This document shows, one piece after another, positions 17,360 through 25,414 of a DNA stretch of 64,000 nucleotides. The DNA is from Paenibacillus phyllosphaerae. Lineage in GTDB: Bacteria > Bacillota > Bacilli > Paenibacillales > Paenibacillaceae. The notes under the pieces were generated by a model. That model had not been told where the DNA came from. It saw nothing but the letters and a program-made list of their open reading frames with translations, and did not search any database. The stretch's first letter is position 1, and each line of letters starts with the position of its first letter. The translations under genes were made by a program, and so were the position numbers. Location: the NCBI RefSeq assembly GCF_014192105.1, contig NZ_JACHXK010000004.1, positions 124,001 to 188,000 of the forward strand. Direction: 5' to 3'.

Positions 17360-18643
17360 TCAACCCGAATTCCCTTGGTACACCACGGGCGAATTCGCAT
17401 TCTTCAGCCATTCTTGCGCCCCGCTCCCATCCGCATTGGCCACCCAAATGGAAGCTTGTTTGTTTTCTCTCCCCATTCTTACCCAAAGCAGTTGGTTACT
17501 GCCCCGTATCGCAATCGGAGCATAATCCCCGCTGCCTGCGGGAGGTTCGGTTACCTGCGTTTGTTGGCCTGAATCCGTATCGACCGCATAGAGGACCGGC
17601 AGCGGATGCTTATCCGGGTCATTCGACCAAGCCGTTTCTCTCACGCGGGAAGCATAGATCGTCCGGTCATCCATCCAGTCGAATTCAAGGTCGGCGTAAT
17701 GCGGAGGCGTCAGTGGGCGGAAGACCGGGAAGGACTTTCGCTTTAGCGCTTTGTTCTTAAATCCGAATACGAGCCGGCCCCCTCCAGCGATATACGCGAG
17801 CGTGTCCTTGCCAGGCGCCCACTTGGGCTGTCCGACATCCAGAATCAATTCCCCCAGCACCTGTAAACGTTCCCCGTCAGCGTCGATCGCGCAGACCAGA
17901 TTACTATCCATCGACCAAGAGGCTGTGGGCGATACGACCATAGATAACCATCGGCCGCTTGGCGAATAGGCCAACCTGCTTGCATAGACGGCTATCATGT
18001 TGCTTCCTTCATAGGGCAGTTCATTCGGAAGCGGATAGAAAGACTTTACATTCGCGGCGTAGTTCGAGCTTGCCCAGTCCATCGGCAGCTTTTTCGTATA
18101 GAGCCTTGCTCCGGTCCAGCCTTCAGGCGTAAGCTCGCCGCTATGGGTCAGCATGAACCCGCTCCCGTCCGGAAGCCAGCTATAATGATCTACGCCGATC
18201 GCCACATTCGCCGTATGCTCCCAATCCGTTAGATTCAGGACACTGCCGCTCTTGTAGGCAAGCCGGTGACCCTTAGGCGACCATTGCGGCGCATCGCTGG
18301 AATCGATCGTATGAATCGTCTTACCAGCATCGGGGTCGTAGATTTCGATACGATGATAGGCCTCTGATTCAGAATCCTCAAGCATGTGCGCTTGGCTCTG
18401 ATCCCCCGCCAATTCCGTGTATGCCAGAAGCTTGCCATCTGCCGACCATGCCGCATCCGTTGCATACCCCGAGGCAGAAACCTGAACTTCCTTGCCCTTC
18501 ATAGCGACCCACACATTCCCATCGCGGAAAAACGCGACTTTTGCCTGAACGGGTCTATGCCCTGGCGCGGCATGTACCGAATAAACGGGCTGGACTGCCG
18601 CAGTCATTATTAGCGCTGCTAATGCGACTTGAACCCACCTCAT
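17360..18643 (-). CDS. Secreted TolB/WD40-like beta-propeller protein
   Basis: The product (427 residues from the ATG at 18643) begins MRWVQVALAALIMTAAVQPV, a signal peptide ending near YSVHA. It then shows repeated propeller blades: AWSADGKLLAYTE, QWSPKGHRLAYKSG, AYSPSGRWLSMV and KWAPGKDTLAYIAGG. These WSPDG-type motifs are those of TolB-like PD40 repeats. It should be an extracellular beta-propeller with a binding rather than catalytic role; its partner is unknown. A GTG six codons upstream (18661) also opens the frame without a better ribosome site. No neighbouring gene suggests a pathway. Confidence 0.75.
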   Translation of the reverse strand: MRWVQVALAALIMTAAVQPVYSVHAAPGHRPVQAKVAFFRDGNVWVAMKGKEVQVSASGYATDAAWSADGKLLAYTELAGDQSQAHMLEDSESEAYHRIEIYDPDAGKTIHTIDSSDAPQWSPKGHRLAYKSGSVLNLTDWEHTANVAIGVDHYSWLPDGSGFMLTHSGELTPEGWTGARLYTKKLPMDWASSNYAANVKSFYPLPNELPYEGSNMIAVYASRLAYSPSGRWLSMVVSPTASWSMDSNLVCAIDADGERLQVLGELILDVGQPKWAPGKDTLAYIAGGGRLVFGFKNKALKRKSFPVFRPLTPPHYADLEFDWMDDRTIYASRVRETAWSNDPDKHPLPVLYAVDTDSGQQTQVTEPPAGSGDYAPIAIRGSNQLLWVRMGRENKQASIWVANADGSGAQEWLKNANSPVVYQGNSG

Positions 18644-18774
18644 CCGCGACCACCGCCCCACCTAGTTTATCTATAGCACTGCCCCACTCTCTGGAAAAAT
18701 ATGCCGAAGATCAAGGTGACTCCGCAATCGCCGCAGTTCATGGCGAAGGCGCAATTCACTCCGGTTCCTATAAT

Positions 18775-18806
18775 CGCAACAAAGCCGCCGTGCAGCCACG
18801 GCGGCT
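18775..18806 (-). terminator. Intrinsic terminator of the aldo/keto reductase gene
   Basis: AGCCGCCGTG and CACGGCGGCT form a perfect 10-bp stem with a four-base loop, followed on the minus strand by TTGTT. It lies about 45 bp past the stop codon. Confidence 0.8.
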
Positions 18807-18848
18807 CTGTTTATCCTTCCCAATGCGGTATTCAAATCTTGCGCTTCA

Positions 18849-19832
18849 CTAACGCATCGGAGCAAACCCTTCAACCTGCTTGAGGATCGTCTCGATCTGC
18901 GCCAACGTCTCTTCATCGAGCGCGACGTCGACAGCAGCCACGTTCTCGATGATCTGCTCCGGCTTACTGGCGCCAATGATCGCAGAGCTGACGCCCGGCT
19001 CGCGCAGTACCCATGCCAGCGCAAGCTGCGACAGCGTAATGCCTCGGCCGGCAGCCAGATCATTCAGATCGGCGACGCATTGCAGCACGTTCGGTTGCAG
19101 ATAGCTCTTGATGACGTGATTCACTTGGTCGTTCGCGGCACGGCTGCTTGGCGGCAATTCCGCGCCCGGTTTGTATTTGCCCGTCAGTATCCCTTGCGCG
19201 AGCGGCGAGAACACCACTTGTCCGATTCCTTCGCGCACGGATACCGGCAGCACTTCGCGTTCGATGTAACGCTCGAACATATTGTAGATCGGCTGGTTGG
19301 AGGCAAGCGGACGCAGATTCAACCGTTTGGCGATCCCTGCTGCATCCGACAACTGAGCAGCGGTCCATTCGCTGACGGCGGCATACAGGATTTTACCTTG
19401 CCGGGCAAGATCGTCGAGCGCGCGGAGCGTTTCCTCCACAGGCGTCTCATTGTCGAAACGGTGGCAGAAGTAGACGTCGATATAATCCGTGCCGAGCCGC
19501 TTCAAGCTGGCGTCGCACTGCTCCATAATATGTTTGCGGGATAAGCCGCGGTCATTCGGGCCGTCTCCCATCGGGAAGAATACCTTGGTCGAGAGCACAT
19601 AGCTGGACCGATCGTAACTTTTCAAAGCCGCGCCGATCGCCTTCTCGCCTTCGCCCCGGTTGTAGGCATTGGCCGTATCGAAAAAATTGATACCGCTTTC
19701 GAATGCCTGCGCGACACAAGCATCCGCGGCCTTTTGTTCCGCTGCCGTACCGTACGTAAGCCAGCTGCCCAATCCAATTTCGCTTACCTTAAGTCCCGTT
19801 CCGCCAAGTCTTCTATATTTCATGTCAGTCAT
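18849..19832 (-). CDS. Aldo/keto reductase
   Basis: The 327-residue TIM-barrel NADPH oxidoreductase starts MTDMKYRRLGGTGLKVSEIG and contains FDTANAYNRGEGEKAIG (catalytic Asp and Tyr), LSTKVFFPMG (catalytic Lys), DYIDVYFCHRFD (catalytic His) and SSAIIGASKPEQIIENV near the cofactor site. It belongs to the potassium-channel-beta-like/YghZ group, which reduces aldehydes such as methylglyoxal or glyceraldehyde 3-phosphate. Two in-frame ATGs (19832 and 19823) follow GAGAGGAAGGA, and either could be used. The upstream region has TATAAT and the palindrome TACTATAGTA flanked by two AAGTAC copies 22 bp apart. The physiological substrate is unknown. Confidence 0.92.
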   Translation of the reverse strand: MTDMKYRRLGGTGLKVSEIGLGSWLTYGTAAEQKAADACVAQAFESGINFFDTANAYNRGEGEKAIGAALKSYDRSSYVLSTKVFFPMGDGPNDRGLSRKHIMEQCDASLKRLGTDYIDVYFCHRFDNETPVEETLRALDDLARQGKILYAAVSEWTAAQLSDAAGIAKRLNLRPLASNQPIYNMFERYIEREVLPVSVREGIGQVVFSPLAQGILTGKYKPGAELPPSSRAANDQVNHVIKSYLQPNVLQCVADLNDLAAGRGITLSQLALAWVLREPGVSSAIIGASKPEQIIENVAAVDVALDEETLAQIETILKQVEGFAPMR

Positions 19833-20061
19833 TCCTTCCTCTCTAATGGTTTGTCGCCATTATAAGAAATACGGGAGAATTTAGGAAGTACGGAAAAATA
19901 CTATAGTAAGTACAGTAGACTGGTTAAGCTGCGCGCACGATTGTTGTCATCGCTGATTTTTTCATACATGAAATCGTCAAAGTTACTCAACAAGCTGTTG
20001 AATTTACTAATTTCTCTGGGTAATAAGTCACTTTTCGACAAAAAAAGTCATTTTACTCCCG

Positions 20062-20090
20062 TATACAACCCGAGTCCCGCATCCTATAAT
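20062..20090 (+). promoter_or_regulatory. Sigma-A-like promoter for the leader and small peptide gene
   Basis: TATACA (20062-20067) and a perfect TATAAT (20085-20090) are 17 bp apart. A start at about 20097 would give a leader that ends at the terminator at 20196. The remaining 19833-20061 stretch holds the divergent aldo/keto reductase promoter and nothing else I recognise. Confidence 0.6.
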
Positions 20091-20096
20091 TGGTTG

Positions 20097-20196
20097 TGAC
20101 AAGGGAGCTATGAAACCTATTCTTCAACTGGACACTTCGAATAGGCGGAGCTATTAGTGTAACCGACCTTCTCTCATATTTGGGAGGAGGTTTTTT
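20097..20196 (+). ncRNA. Structured 5' leader or small RNA with intrinsic terminator
   Basis: About 100 nt of predicted transcript contain a CCTATTC / GAATAGG stem near the middle. It ends in a strong terminator: ACCTTCTCTC and GGGAGGAGGT pair over ten positions (two G-U) with an ATATTT loop, followed by TTTTTT (20166-20196). A strong ribosome site and the 58-codon frame start about 100 bp further on. This is the architecture of a transcription attenuator or riboswitch, but I cannot match it to any class I know. It could equally be a separate small RNA. A frame inside it, MKPILQLDTSNRRSY, has a badly spaced ribosome site. Confidence 0.45.
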
Positions 20197-20307
20197 GTTT
20201 GTACAATTACGCGCACCCATCCAAGAACGGCGTAAGCCGACTCATTTAGCAGGAGAAACTTCTATATCCACATCATGAAATGCGACAACAATTAGGAGGT
20301 TTTTATT

Positions 20308-20484
20308 TTGAAGAAGACATTGGATATCAGGACCATTGTAGAGCAGATGAATCTCACCACGGTGAACGTTGAGCAGTTCGTGGAGAAGTCCCAGGACCTC
20401 CCCGCTGCGGAGCAAGACCTTGAAGGTGAAGAGCCTGAACCCGATGCTTCTCCCTTATTCCGTTCGATTCGGCTAGTCGGCTAG
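20308..20484 (+). CDS. 58-residue acidic peptide of unknown function
   Basis: The TTG start is preceded by AGGAGG at eight bases. The product starts MKKTLDIRTIVEQMNLTTVN, has an acidic middle (DLEGEEPEPD) and ends with a short basic/hydrophobic tail, SPLFRSIRLVG. I do not recognise a family. The first 20 residues resemble the opening of HPr kinase/DRTGG-type domains, and the acidic leader plus short tail superficially resembles a peptide precursor; neither is proven. No modification or export gene is adjacent. Its 3' end overlaps the convergent kinase gene by 12 bp. It is preceded by a promoter and a terminator-bearing leader, which supports it as a real gene. Confidence 0.6.
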   Translation: MKKTLDIRTIVEQMNLTTVNVEQFVEKSQDLPAAEQDLEGEEPEPDASPLFRSIRLVG

Positions 20485-21324
20485 ATAATCCGCTACGATA
20501 CGGGCTATTCGTTCCTTGTGCAGCTCTCGATCGAACGTAGAATTATCGATGATTACAATCGTGACGCCAAGCTGGCCGAGCATCTCCTCTTCCAGTTGCG
20601 CGCGAGCCTTCAACACTTCGATCGTGCCATCCAGCCCGTGGTAATCATGCGCTGCGCCGTATCCCTGCTTCGTATAATAGTCAATGAAACCGTCCCGCCA
20701 ATCTGTCGGGCGCTCTTCGACCGCTTTCCGGAATGAATGCGCGAGGTCAGGCTGTTTTACATACAGGAGCAGAGGATCTAGCGGAGCGATAATACGATCG
20801 AGCTGCTGCACATACGCAATAACATCATTAGATGGCGCATCATACTTGATCATCCCGACCGTAACCGGATTCTGGATGAAGCAGCATTCGAATACGTAGA
20901 TCGTCTGGCTGTCAGCCGCCTCCTCTACGAATCGGCGCCATTTCGCGGCAATGACGTGCTCGTTCTTTGTAAACGGCAGCTCATAGACATCGTGCTTATG
21001 TATAAATTCAGCAGCAAGAGCGCTTAAGCGGACGCCGAGCTGTTCTTCCATTTGCCGATAAGGCAAGAAGAAATCTCCATCGTGAATCGTTGCATGCCGT
21101 CTTACGAGGTCCGCTTCTTCTCCTGTGCATAAGGACCGAAGCTGTTCGTATTGCGCCTCGGTAAGACATGCCGTTCCCTCATAATCCGCGGGATGCAGGA
21201 CATCGCCCTCCATGAACAATCGCCCCTCCCGGCCTAGCTCCTTCACGCAGTCCATCACGAGCTGGGCCGTAGTCGATTTGCCTGATCCGGGAAGCCCTTC
21301 AACGAGAATTAATTTAGTTGTCAT
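20473..21324 (-). CDS. P-loop ATPase/kinase of unknown substrate
   Basis: The 283-residue protein starts MTTKLILVEGLPGSGKSTTA, a Walker A motif at the extreme N terminus, as in zeta-toxin-like and AAA_33 small-molecule kinases. The rest is soluble and acidic with YVFECCFIQNPVTVGMIK and a C-terminal LGVTIVIIDNSTFDRELHKE. The ATG at 21324 follows AAGGAGAG at about nine bases; the frame extends nine codons further without support. I cannot name the substrate. There is no antitoxin-like partner, so a toxin role is not suggested. Confidence 0.75.
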   Translation of the reverse strand: MTTKLILVEGLPGSGKSTTAQLVMDCVKELGREGRLFMEGDVLHPADYEGTACLTEAQYEQLRSLCTGEEADLVRRHATIHDGDFFLPYRQMEEQLGVRLSALAAEFIHKHDVYELPFTKNEHVIAAKWRRFVEEAADSQTIYVFECCFIQNPVTVGMIKYDAPSNDVIAYVQQLDRIIAPLDPLLLYVKQPDLAHSFRKAVEERPTDWRDGFIDYYTKQGYGAAHDYHGLDGTIEVLKARAQLEEEMLGQLGVTIVIIDNSTFDRELHKERIARIVADYLAD

Positions 21325-21394
21325 CCGATAACGCTCTCCTTCCATCGCCAAAAAAGCCGCATCTTCATGCGACTTTCTCTCACGGTATATGATG

Positions 21395-21850
21395 CTACAG
21401 TTCTTTCGTCATAAAAATGCTGTACGGATCCTCGGTATAATCCGCGAACGGTCCGCAATGCGCGAATCCCAATCTTTCATAGAGCTTTACCGCCGGGATG
21501 AATGATTCCGGCGATCCGGTCTCCAGGCTTAGACGCGTATACCCGCGTTCCTTGGCAACGGCGATCATATGCTCCAGAATGCTGCGGGCGACGCCTTTAC
21601 GCAAGTGGACTTTGGCCGTCCGCATCGACTTGATCTCGCCGTGCGTCTTATCGAGTTCTTTGATCGCGCCGCAACCGAGCAGCTCGTCGCCTTCCCAAGC
21701 GCTCCAGAATGTAATCTCCGGCTTCTTCAGCCCTTCGAGGTCAAGCGCGTGAACGCTCTCCGGCGGGGAATCCTCATGCATCCCTTGCATATGCTCTTGG
21801 ATCAGCGCTTGTATGGCCTTTCCGGTAAGGTCGTCCACTCGAATCTTCAT
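21395..21850 (-). CDS. GNAT-family N-acetyltransferase
   Basis: The 151-residue enzyme has the GNAT fold: beta strands around ITFWSAWEGDELLGCGAIKE, the acetyl-CoA pyrophosphate loop VHLRKGVARSILEHMI and the C-terminal YERLGFAHCGPFADYTEDP. It acetylates a small molecule or protein N terminus of unknown identity. I chose the ATG at 21850 (MKIRVDDLTGKA) because GGAGAG lies six bases upstream. The frame stays open upstream as far as the stop of the YdcF-like gene because it runs into the relic of a second acetyltransferase (see 21880-21976). Confidence 0.88.
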   Translation of the reverse strand: MKIRVDDLTGKAIQALIQEHMQGMHEDSPPESVHALDLEGLKKPEITFWSAWEGDELLGCGAIKELDKTHGEIKSMRTAKVHLRKGVARSILEHMIAVAKERGYTRLSLETGSPESFIPAVKLYERLGFAHCGPFADYTEDPYSIFMTKEL

Positions 21851-21879
21851 CTCTATCTCTCCGCTCTTCATAGAATGCC

Positions 21880-21976
21880 CTTCACCTTGTAACTGATACT
21901 TCAACAATGTCGTACGATGCCCGTAGAACTCATCTGCCTGCTTGTCGACGATCTGAAATCCATGCCGTTCCGCTAA
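21880..21976 (-). pseudogene. C-terminal relic of a second GNAT acetyltransferase
   Basis: Directly after the YdcF-like stop codon, and in frame with the intact GNAT gene, the translation reads ERHGFQIVDKQADEFYGH then RTTLLKYQL. This is the typical last strand-helix-strand of a GNAT protein (ERxGF...FYG...LL...L). Nothing upstream of it is acetyltransferase-like, because the YdcF-like gene occupies that DNA. It is best read as the stump of a deleted upstream paralogue. Confidence 0.5.
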
Positions 21977-22603
21977 CTATTCCACGCCTTCCATGAACGG
22001 ATAACGGAACGGCAGCGTAACTTTATACCCGACATAGAAGAACAGCTCGCGCAAGAAAAAAGGCAGTTTGCTGCGGATCGACTTGTAGGCGGAGGTCTGC
22101 GTAGGTGAGGAATGCACCGTCAATCCGAAGTCGTCCGCCATCTCCGTGGCACGCTTCATATGAAGCGGGTCGCTCACGAGAAGGAAGGTGCTCAATCCGT
22201 GTGACAGCGCGATTTCCTTTGCGTACCTCATATTCTCTTCCGTAATTCTGGAACTCTCCTCGATATAAATATCATCTGCCGGCACCTGCTGTTTAATCGC
22301 ATAATTGCGGGATACTTCGGCTTCGGACATCTGATGCTCGTTTCCTTTGCCGCCGGTGAAGATGATCTTATCGACAACCCCTTGCTTATACAGTTCTATC
22401 GCATGATTGATGCGCTCCCGAAGGACCGGCGAAGGCTCGTCGCCCCATGCCGAGGCGCCTAATACAAGCGCGGCGTCCGATTTCACCAGCTCATTGCGGC
22501 TGCTGAAAGACCAGATGTTGTAGGCGGAGTAACAAACATAAGCAGCCATGAGGATAACGACGGCCAGCAGCACTCGAATGACAACGCGTTTTCTCAGCAG
22601 CAT
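21977..22603 (-). CDS. YdcF/SanA-family (DUF218) membrane-anchored protein
   Basis: The 208-residue protein has one N-terminal transmembrane segment (about 8-28), then a DUF218 domain: SDAALVLGASAWGDEPSPVL, DKIIFTGGKG, EAEVSRNYA, IEESSRITEENM and FLLVSDPLHMKRA. SanA-type proteins affect envelope barrier function and vancomycin sensitivity in enterobacteria; the biochemical activity is not settled. The active part would be outside the membrane. The stop codon is followed at once by the GNAT relic. Confidence 0.85.
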   Translation of the reverse strand: MLLRKRVVIRVLLAVVILMAAYVCYSAYNIWSFSSRNELVKSDAALVLGASAWGDEPSPVLRERINHAIELYKQGVVDKIIFTGGKGNEHQMSEAEVSRNYAIKQQVPADDIYIEESSRITEENMRYAKEIALSHGLSTFLLVSDPLHMKRATEMADDFGLTVHSSPTQTSAYKSIRSKLPFFLRELFFYVGYKVTLPFRYPFMEGVE

Positions 22604-22782
22604 CGAAATTTATGTACCTCTATCCATAGGTTTGCTTCGCCTGACATAATCCTCGATCCTCCGCTTAGTTCGACCTTTGTGTTTCAAAATAACATGGTTC
22701 TTCCACGATCACAACAACAATGTAGCAAAGTCCGCGCAATCATGAACATCAAGGTCTACACGTATTATATCGGACGATTATT

Positions 22783-22800
22783 TTGTTGTAAATACAACAA
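22783..22800. promoter_or_regulatory. Perfect palindrome upstream of the alpha/beta hydrolase gene
   Basis: TTGTTGTA-AA-TACAACAA is an 8+2+8 perfect inverted repeat about 100 bp before the hydrolase start. A related half-site, ACAACAACAATG, lies at about 22709. It has operator character, but no regulator gene is adjacent. The rest of the 22604-22899 gap shows nothing else I can name. Confidence 0.4.
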
Positions 22801-22899
22801 TCATCAATTGAATACCAAGTTGTCTAAAATTGGAACTACAGATCTAACCCTAACGTAACACAGCTATGTGGATGTTGAATAGAGCGAGGTGCTTCCGCA

Positions 22900-23655
22900 A
22901 TGCGGATCGACAAACAAATGATGCAAACTTCTCAAGGCAATTTGCAGTACCATTGCAGCGGCAGCGGCTCTCCTGCCATTGTCCTCATCAACGGCGGCTC
23001 GGGTCCGATTGAAGGCTGGATGCGCGTCCTTCCAGAACTTACTCAGCTGTCAACCGTGATGGGCTATAACCGGCTAGGCGTCGGTGCAAGCGACAAGCCC
23101 TCACTGCCTCAGGATGGAATGGCGATTGTGAATATGCTGCACGAAATGCTTGGCCGACTAGACCTGAAGCCCCCTTACTTGCTTGTCGGCCATTCGTTAG
23201 GCGGGCTATACGCCAATCTGTATGCGCGGTTGTTCCCGGATGAAATCGCCGGGGTCGTCTTCCTGGAGGCGAGCACGCCAAAAGATATTACGCTCGACCG
23301 TCATCAAGGTTCGTTCGTCAAACTGCTGAACAAGCTGCTTACCGCAACGGATACCTTCTTCCCGCACAAACAGTATGATGAAGTCCGCTTCGTAAAACAG
23401 ACCATCGCACAGATCGAAGCGAGCGGCCGCTTCCCGAACGTTCCCGTATTTGTCTTGACCGGCGGCAAAGAAAACAAAATGATACCGCCAGAAGTGCGGC
23501 AAGAGCGGCTATCCCATCAATTGGAGCTGCTCGCCTTGTCCACGGACAGTACGCATATCGCTGCCGAGCAGAGCGGACATTTCCCTCAATTGACGGAGCC
23601 CAAGCTTGTCATCGATACGATCCGAGCGTGCTTGGAACGCGTGCGAAGCGTATAG
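22900..23655 (+). CDS. Alpha/beta hydrolase
   Basis: The 251-residue cytosolic hydrolase has an oxyanion region (IVLINGGSGPIEGW), the nucleophile elbow VGHSLGGLYANLYARLFP (Ser in GHSLG), a late acid region (VFVLTGGKENKM) and the catalytic histidine in EQSGHFPQLTEP. This is the complete alpha/beta-hydrolase triad. Substrate classes include esters, epoxides and haloalkanes, and none can be singled out. A ribosome site is only weakly visible (GAGCGAGG further upstream). A palindrome at 22783 may regulate it, and a strong terminator follows. Confidence 0.9.
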   Translation: MRIDKQMMQTSQGNLQYHCSGSGSPAIVLINGGSGPIEGWMRVLPELTQLSTVMGYNRLGVGASDKPSLPQDGMAIVNMLHEMLGRLDLKPPYLLVGHSLGGLYANLYARLFPDEIAGVVFLEASTPKDITLDRHQGSFVKLLNKLLTATDTFFPHKQYDEVRFVKQTIAQIEASGRFPNVPVFVLTGGKENKMIPPEVRQERLSHQLELLALSTDSTHIAAEQSGHFPQLTEPKLVIDTIRACLERVRSV

Positions 23656-23670
23656 AAAAAACGCAAAGAA

Positions 23671-23712
23671 AAGAGCCGTAAATGAACGTAACGTTCATCT
23701 ACGGCTCTTCTT
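23671..23712 (+). terminator. Strong bidirectional terminator
   Basis: AAGAGCCGTAAATGAACGT pairs with ACGTTCATCTACGGCTCTT (one mismatch), ending in TCTTT on the plus strand and flanked by A-rich sequence on the other side. It separates the convergent hydrolase and asd genes. Confidence 0.85.
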
Positions 23713-23787
23713 TATGGCTGTTCTTTGACTTACGGAACCTCTTCTGACTGCAATCGTCGGCTGGCCGACGATTGCATGTTGATTGGC

Positions 23788-24873
23788 TTATTTCGCTTGA
23801 ATATAGCCTTCTGCCTTAAGCAGTTCCGCGATCAGAACCGCGCCGCCGGCAGCGCCGCGCAGCGTGTTATGCGACAGACCGACGAATTTGAAATCGTAGA
23901 GCGAGTCTTCGCGCAGACGGCCTGCAGATACGCCCATGCCGCCTTCGATGTCGCGGTCAAGCTTGGTCTGCGGACGGTTCTCTTCTTCGAAGTACGTGAT
24001 GAATTGTTTCGGCGCGCTTGGCAATCCGAGCTCTTGCGGACGTCCTTTATACTGTGCCCAACGCTCGAGAATTTCTTCCTTCGATGGCTTGTTCTCGAAC
24101 GAGACGAATACCGTCGCCAGGTGGCCGTCCGTTACCGGAACTCGGATACATTGCGTCGTAATGTGCGGCGTGCTCGCCTTCACGATCTCGTCGCCAGACA
24201 CCGTGCCCCAGATACGAAGCGGCTCTTGCTCGCTCTTCTCTTCTTCGCCGCCAATGTAAGGAATTACGTTGTCGAGCATATCCGGCCAGTCGGTGAAGTT
24301 CTTGCCTGCACCGGAGATCGCTTGATACGTCGAAGCGACCACTTGCTTCGGCTTGAAGTCCTGTAGGGCATGAAGCGCCGGCACATAGCTTTGAATCGAG
24401 CAGTTCGGCTTCACCGCAATGAAACCCGTCTCAGTGCCCAGGCGTTTGCGCTGTGCCGCGATCACTTCCAGATGCTGCGGGTTAATCTCAGGGATAACCA
24501 TCGGCACGTCAGCCGTCCAGCGGTGCGCGGAGTTATTCGATACGACCGGCGTGCCCGTCTTCGCATAAGCTTCTTCCAGCGCTTTGATCTCTTCCTTCTT
24601 CATATCTACCGCGCAGAATACGAAATCAACGCCTGCAGCGACCTCTTCTACCTTCGAAGCGTCTTGAACGACGATATGCTTGACTTCATCCGGAATCGGA
24701 GTGTCCAGTTTCCAGCGGTTTTTAACGGATTCCTCATAGGTCTTGCCCGCGGAGCTGCTGCTCGCCGCAATCGCTGTTACTTGAAACCAAGGGTGCTGAT
24801 CCAGCAGCTGCACGAAGCGCTGGCCCACCATTCCTGTACCACCAACAATACCGACTTTCAACTTATCTGACAT
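23788..24873 (-). CDS. asd: Aspartate-semialdehyde dehydrogenase (archaeal/fungal-type)
   Basis: The 361-residue enzyme starts MSDKLKVGIVGGTGMVGQRF (NADP-binding) and has the catalytic cysteine C158 in VKPNCSIQSYVPALHAL. The length and the VKPNCSIQ motif are those of the archaeal/eukaryotic subgroup rather than the shorter classical bacterial Asd. It reduces aspartyl phosphate to aspartate semialdehyde, the branch point to lysine, diaminopimelate, threonine and methionine. The longer frame to 24981 would run into the leader RNA; the ATG at 24873 follows AAAGGG. It is controlled by the T-box leader directly upstream. No lysC or dapA is adjacent. Confidence 0.93.
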   Translation of the reverse strand: MSDKLKVGIVGGTGMVGQRFVQLLDQHPWFQVTAIAASSSSAGKTYEESVKNRWKLDTPIPDEVKHIVVQDASKVEEVAAGVDFVFCAVDMKKEEIKALEEAYAKTGTPVVSNNSAHRWTADVPMVIPEINPQHLEVIAAQRKRLGTETGFIAVKPNCSIQSYVPALHALQDFKPKQVVASTYQAISGAGKNFTDWPDMLDNVIPYIGGEEEKSEQEPLRIWGTVSGDEIVKASTPHITTQCIRVPVTDGHLATVFVSFENKPSKEEILERWAQYKGRPQELGLPSAPKQFITYFEEENRPQTKLDRDIEGGMGVSAGRLREDSLYDFKFVGLSHNTLRGAAGGAVLIAELLKAEGYIQAK

Positions 24874-24960
24874 GACGTGTTCAACCCTTTCCGTATGGTA
24901 AAATGTGTGGGATGATGCTGTATCGTATGTTGCAACTGCTTGATGTTCGCTATTTATGCA

Positions 24961-25246
24961 ATAAAAAAATCCCACCCCCAAGACTTCTAACGGTCTCAGG
25001 GACGAGATTATAATCCTCGTGGTACCACCCTAAATTCGCTAACCGGTCGCCCGGCTAACCTCTTCGAGTACGGCATTGCGCATGCAAGCTTATACTCTAG
25101 CTCTGTAACAGGAGCTCCTGTCGCACCATCCCCGGCTGATTGCGGTTCCGATGCGCTGCTCGGAGTCTTTCTTCAATAAACGATTCTTTGCTCCTTCCCA
25201 GCTGCCGGAGCTCTCTGTTAAAGAATTCATCTATTTACTCGTCTCG
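24961..25246 (-). promoter_or_regulatory. T-box riboswitch upstream of asd
   Basis: On the minus strand the leader contains the invariant T-box AGGGTGGTACCACG (25018-25031). Upstream is a stem I with the AGAGAG element, an apical GCTCC/GGAGC hairpin, and basal arms ATGCG and CGCAT. Downstream is a terminator that ends in a run of seven T at about 24962-24968. Such leaders read tRNA charging and allow transcription when the cognate tRNA is uncharged. The specifier-loop strand TTGAAGAAAGACTCC (25161-25175) contains GAA, AAA and GAC triplets, so Glu, Lys or Asp cannot be separated by eye; lysine would suit asd best. A TATAAT lies a little further upstream near 25270. Confidence 0.92.
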
Positions 25247-25414
25247 TCGTCGCATTTGATATTGGGATTATATTATCAAATAAATGTAGCCAGGTAAATA
25301 TATAATTTTTTCACATTTGAAAAAATACAGCTGTACCTATATAGTAGCGCTTTCGATCAGTAGCCGGAAATCGCGATAACCTCTGCCTCGCTGCCCATCA
25401 TCATCCTTGCGCGC

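Noticed and set aside
20112-20159. 15-residue leader peptide inside the 20097-20196 RNA
   Set aside because: The putative ribosome site is only two bases from the ATG and the peptide has no run of any amino acid that would suit an attenuator.
20473-21324. Zeta-toxin of a toxin-antitoxin pair
   Set aside because: Only the P-loop is shared; no antitoxin-like gene is adjacent, and the 58-residue neighbour is convergent, not in an operon with it.
25340-25400. Fifteen-codon frame starting with three ATGs before the T-box promoter
   Set aside because: The ribosome site is too close to the start and there is no further support.
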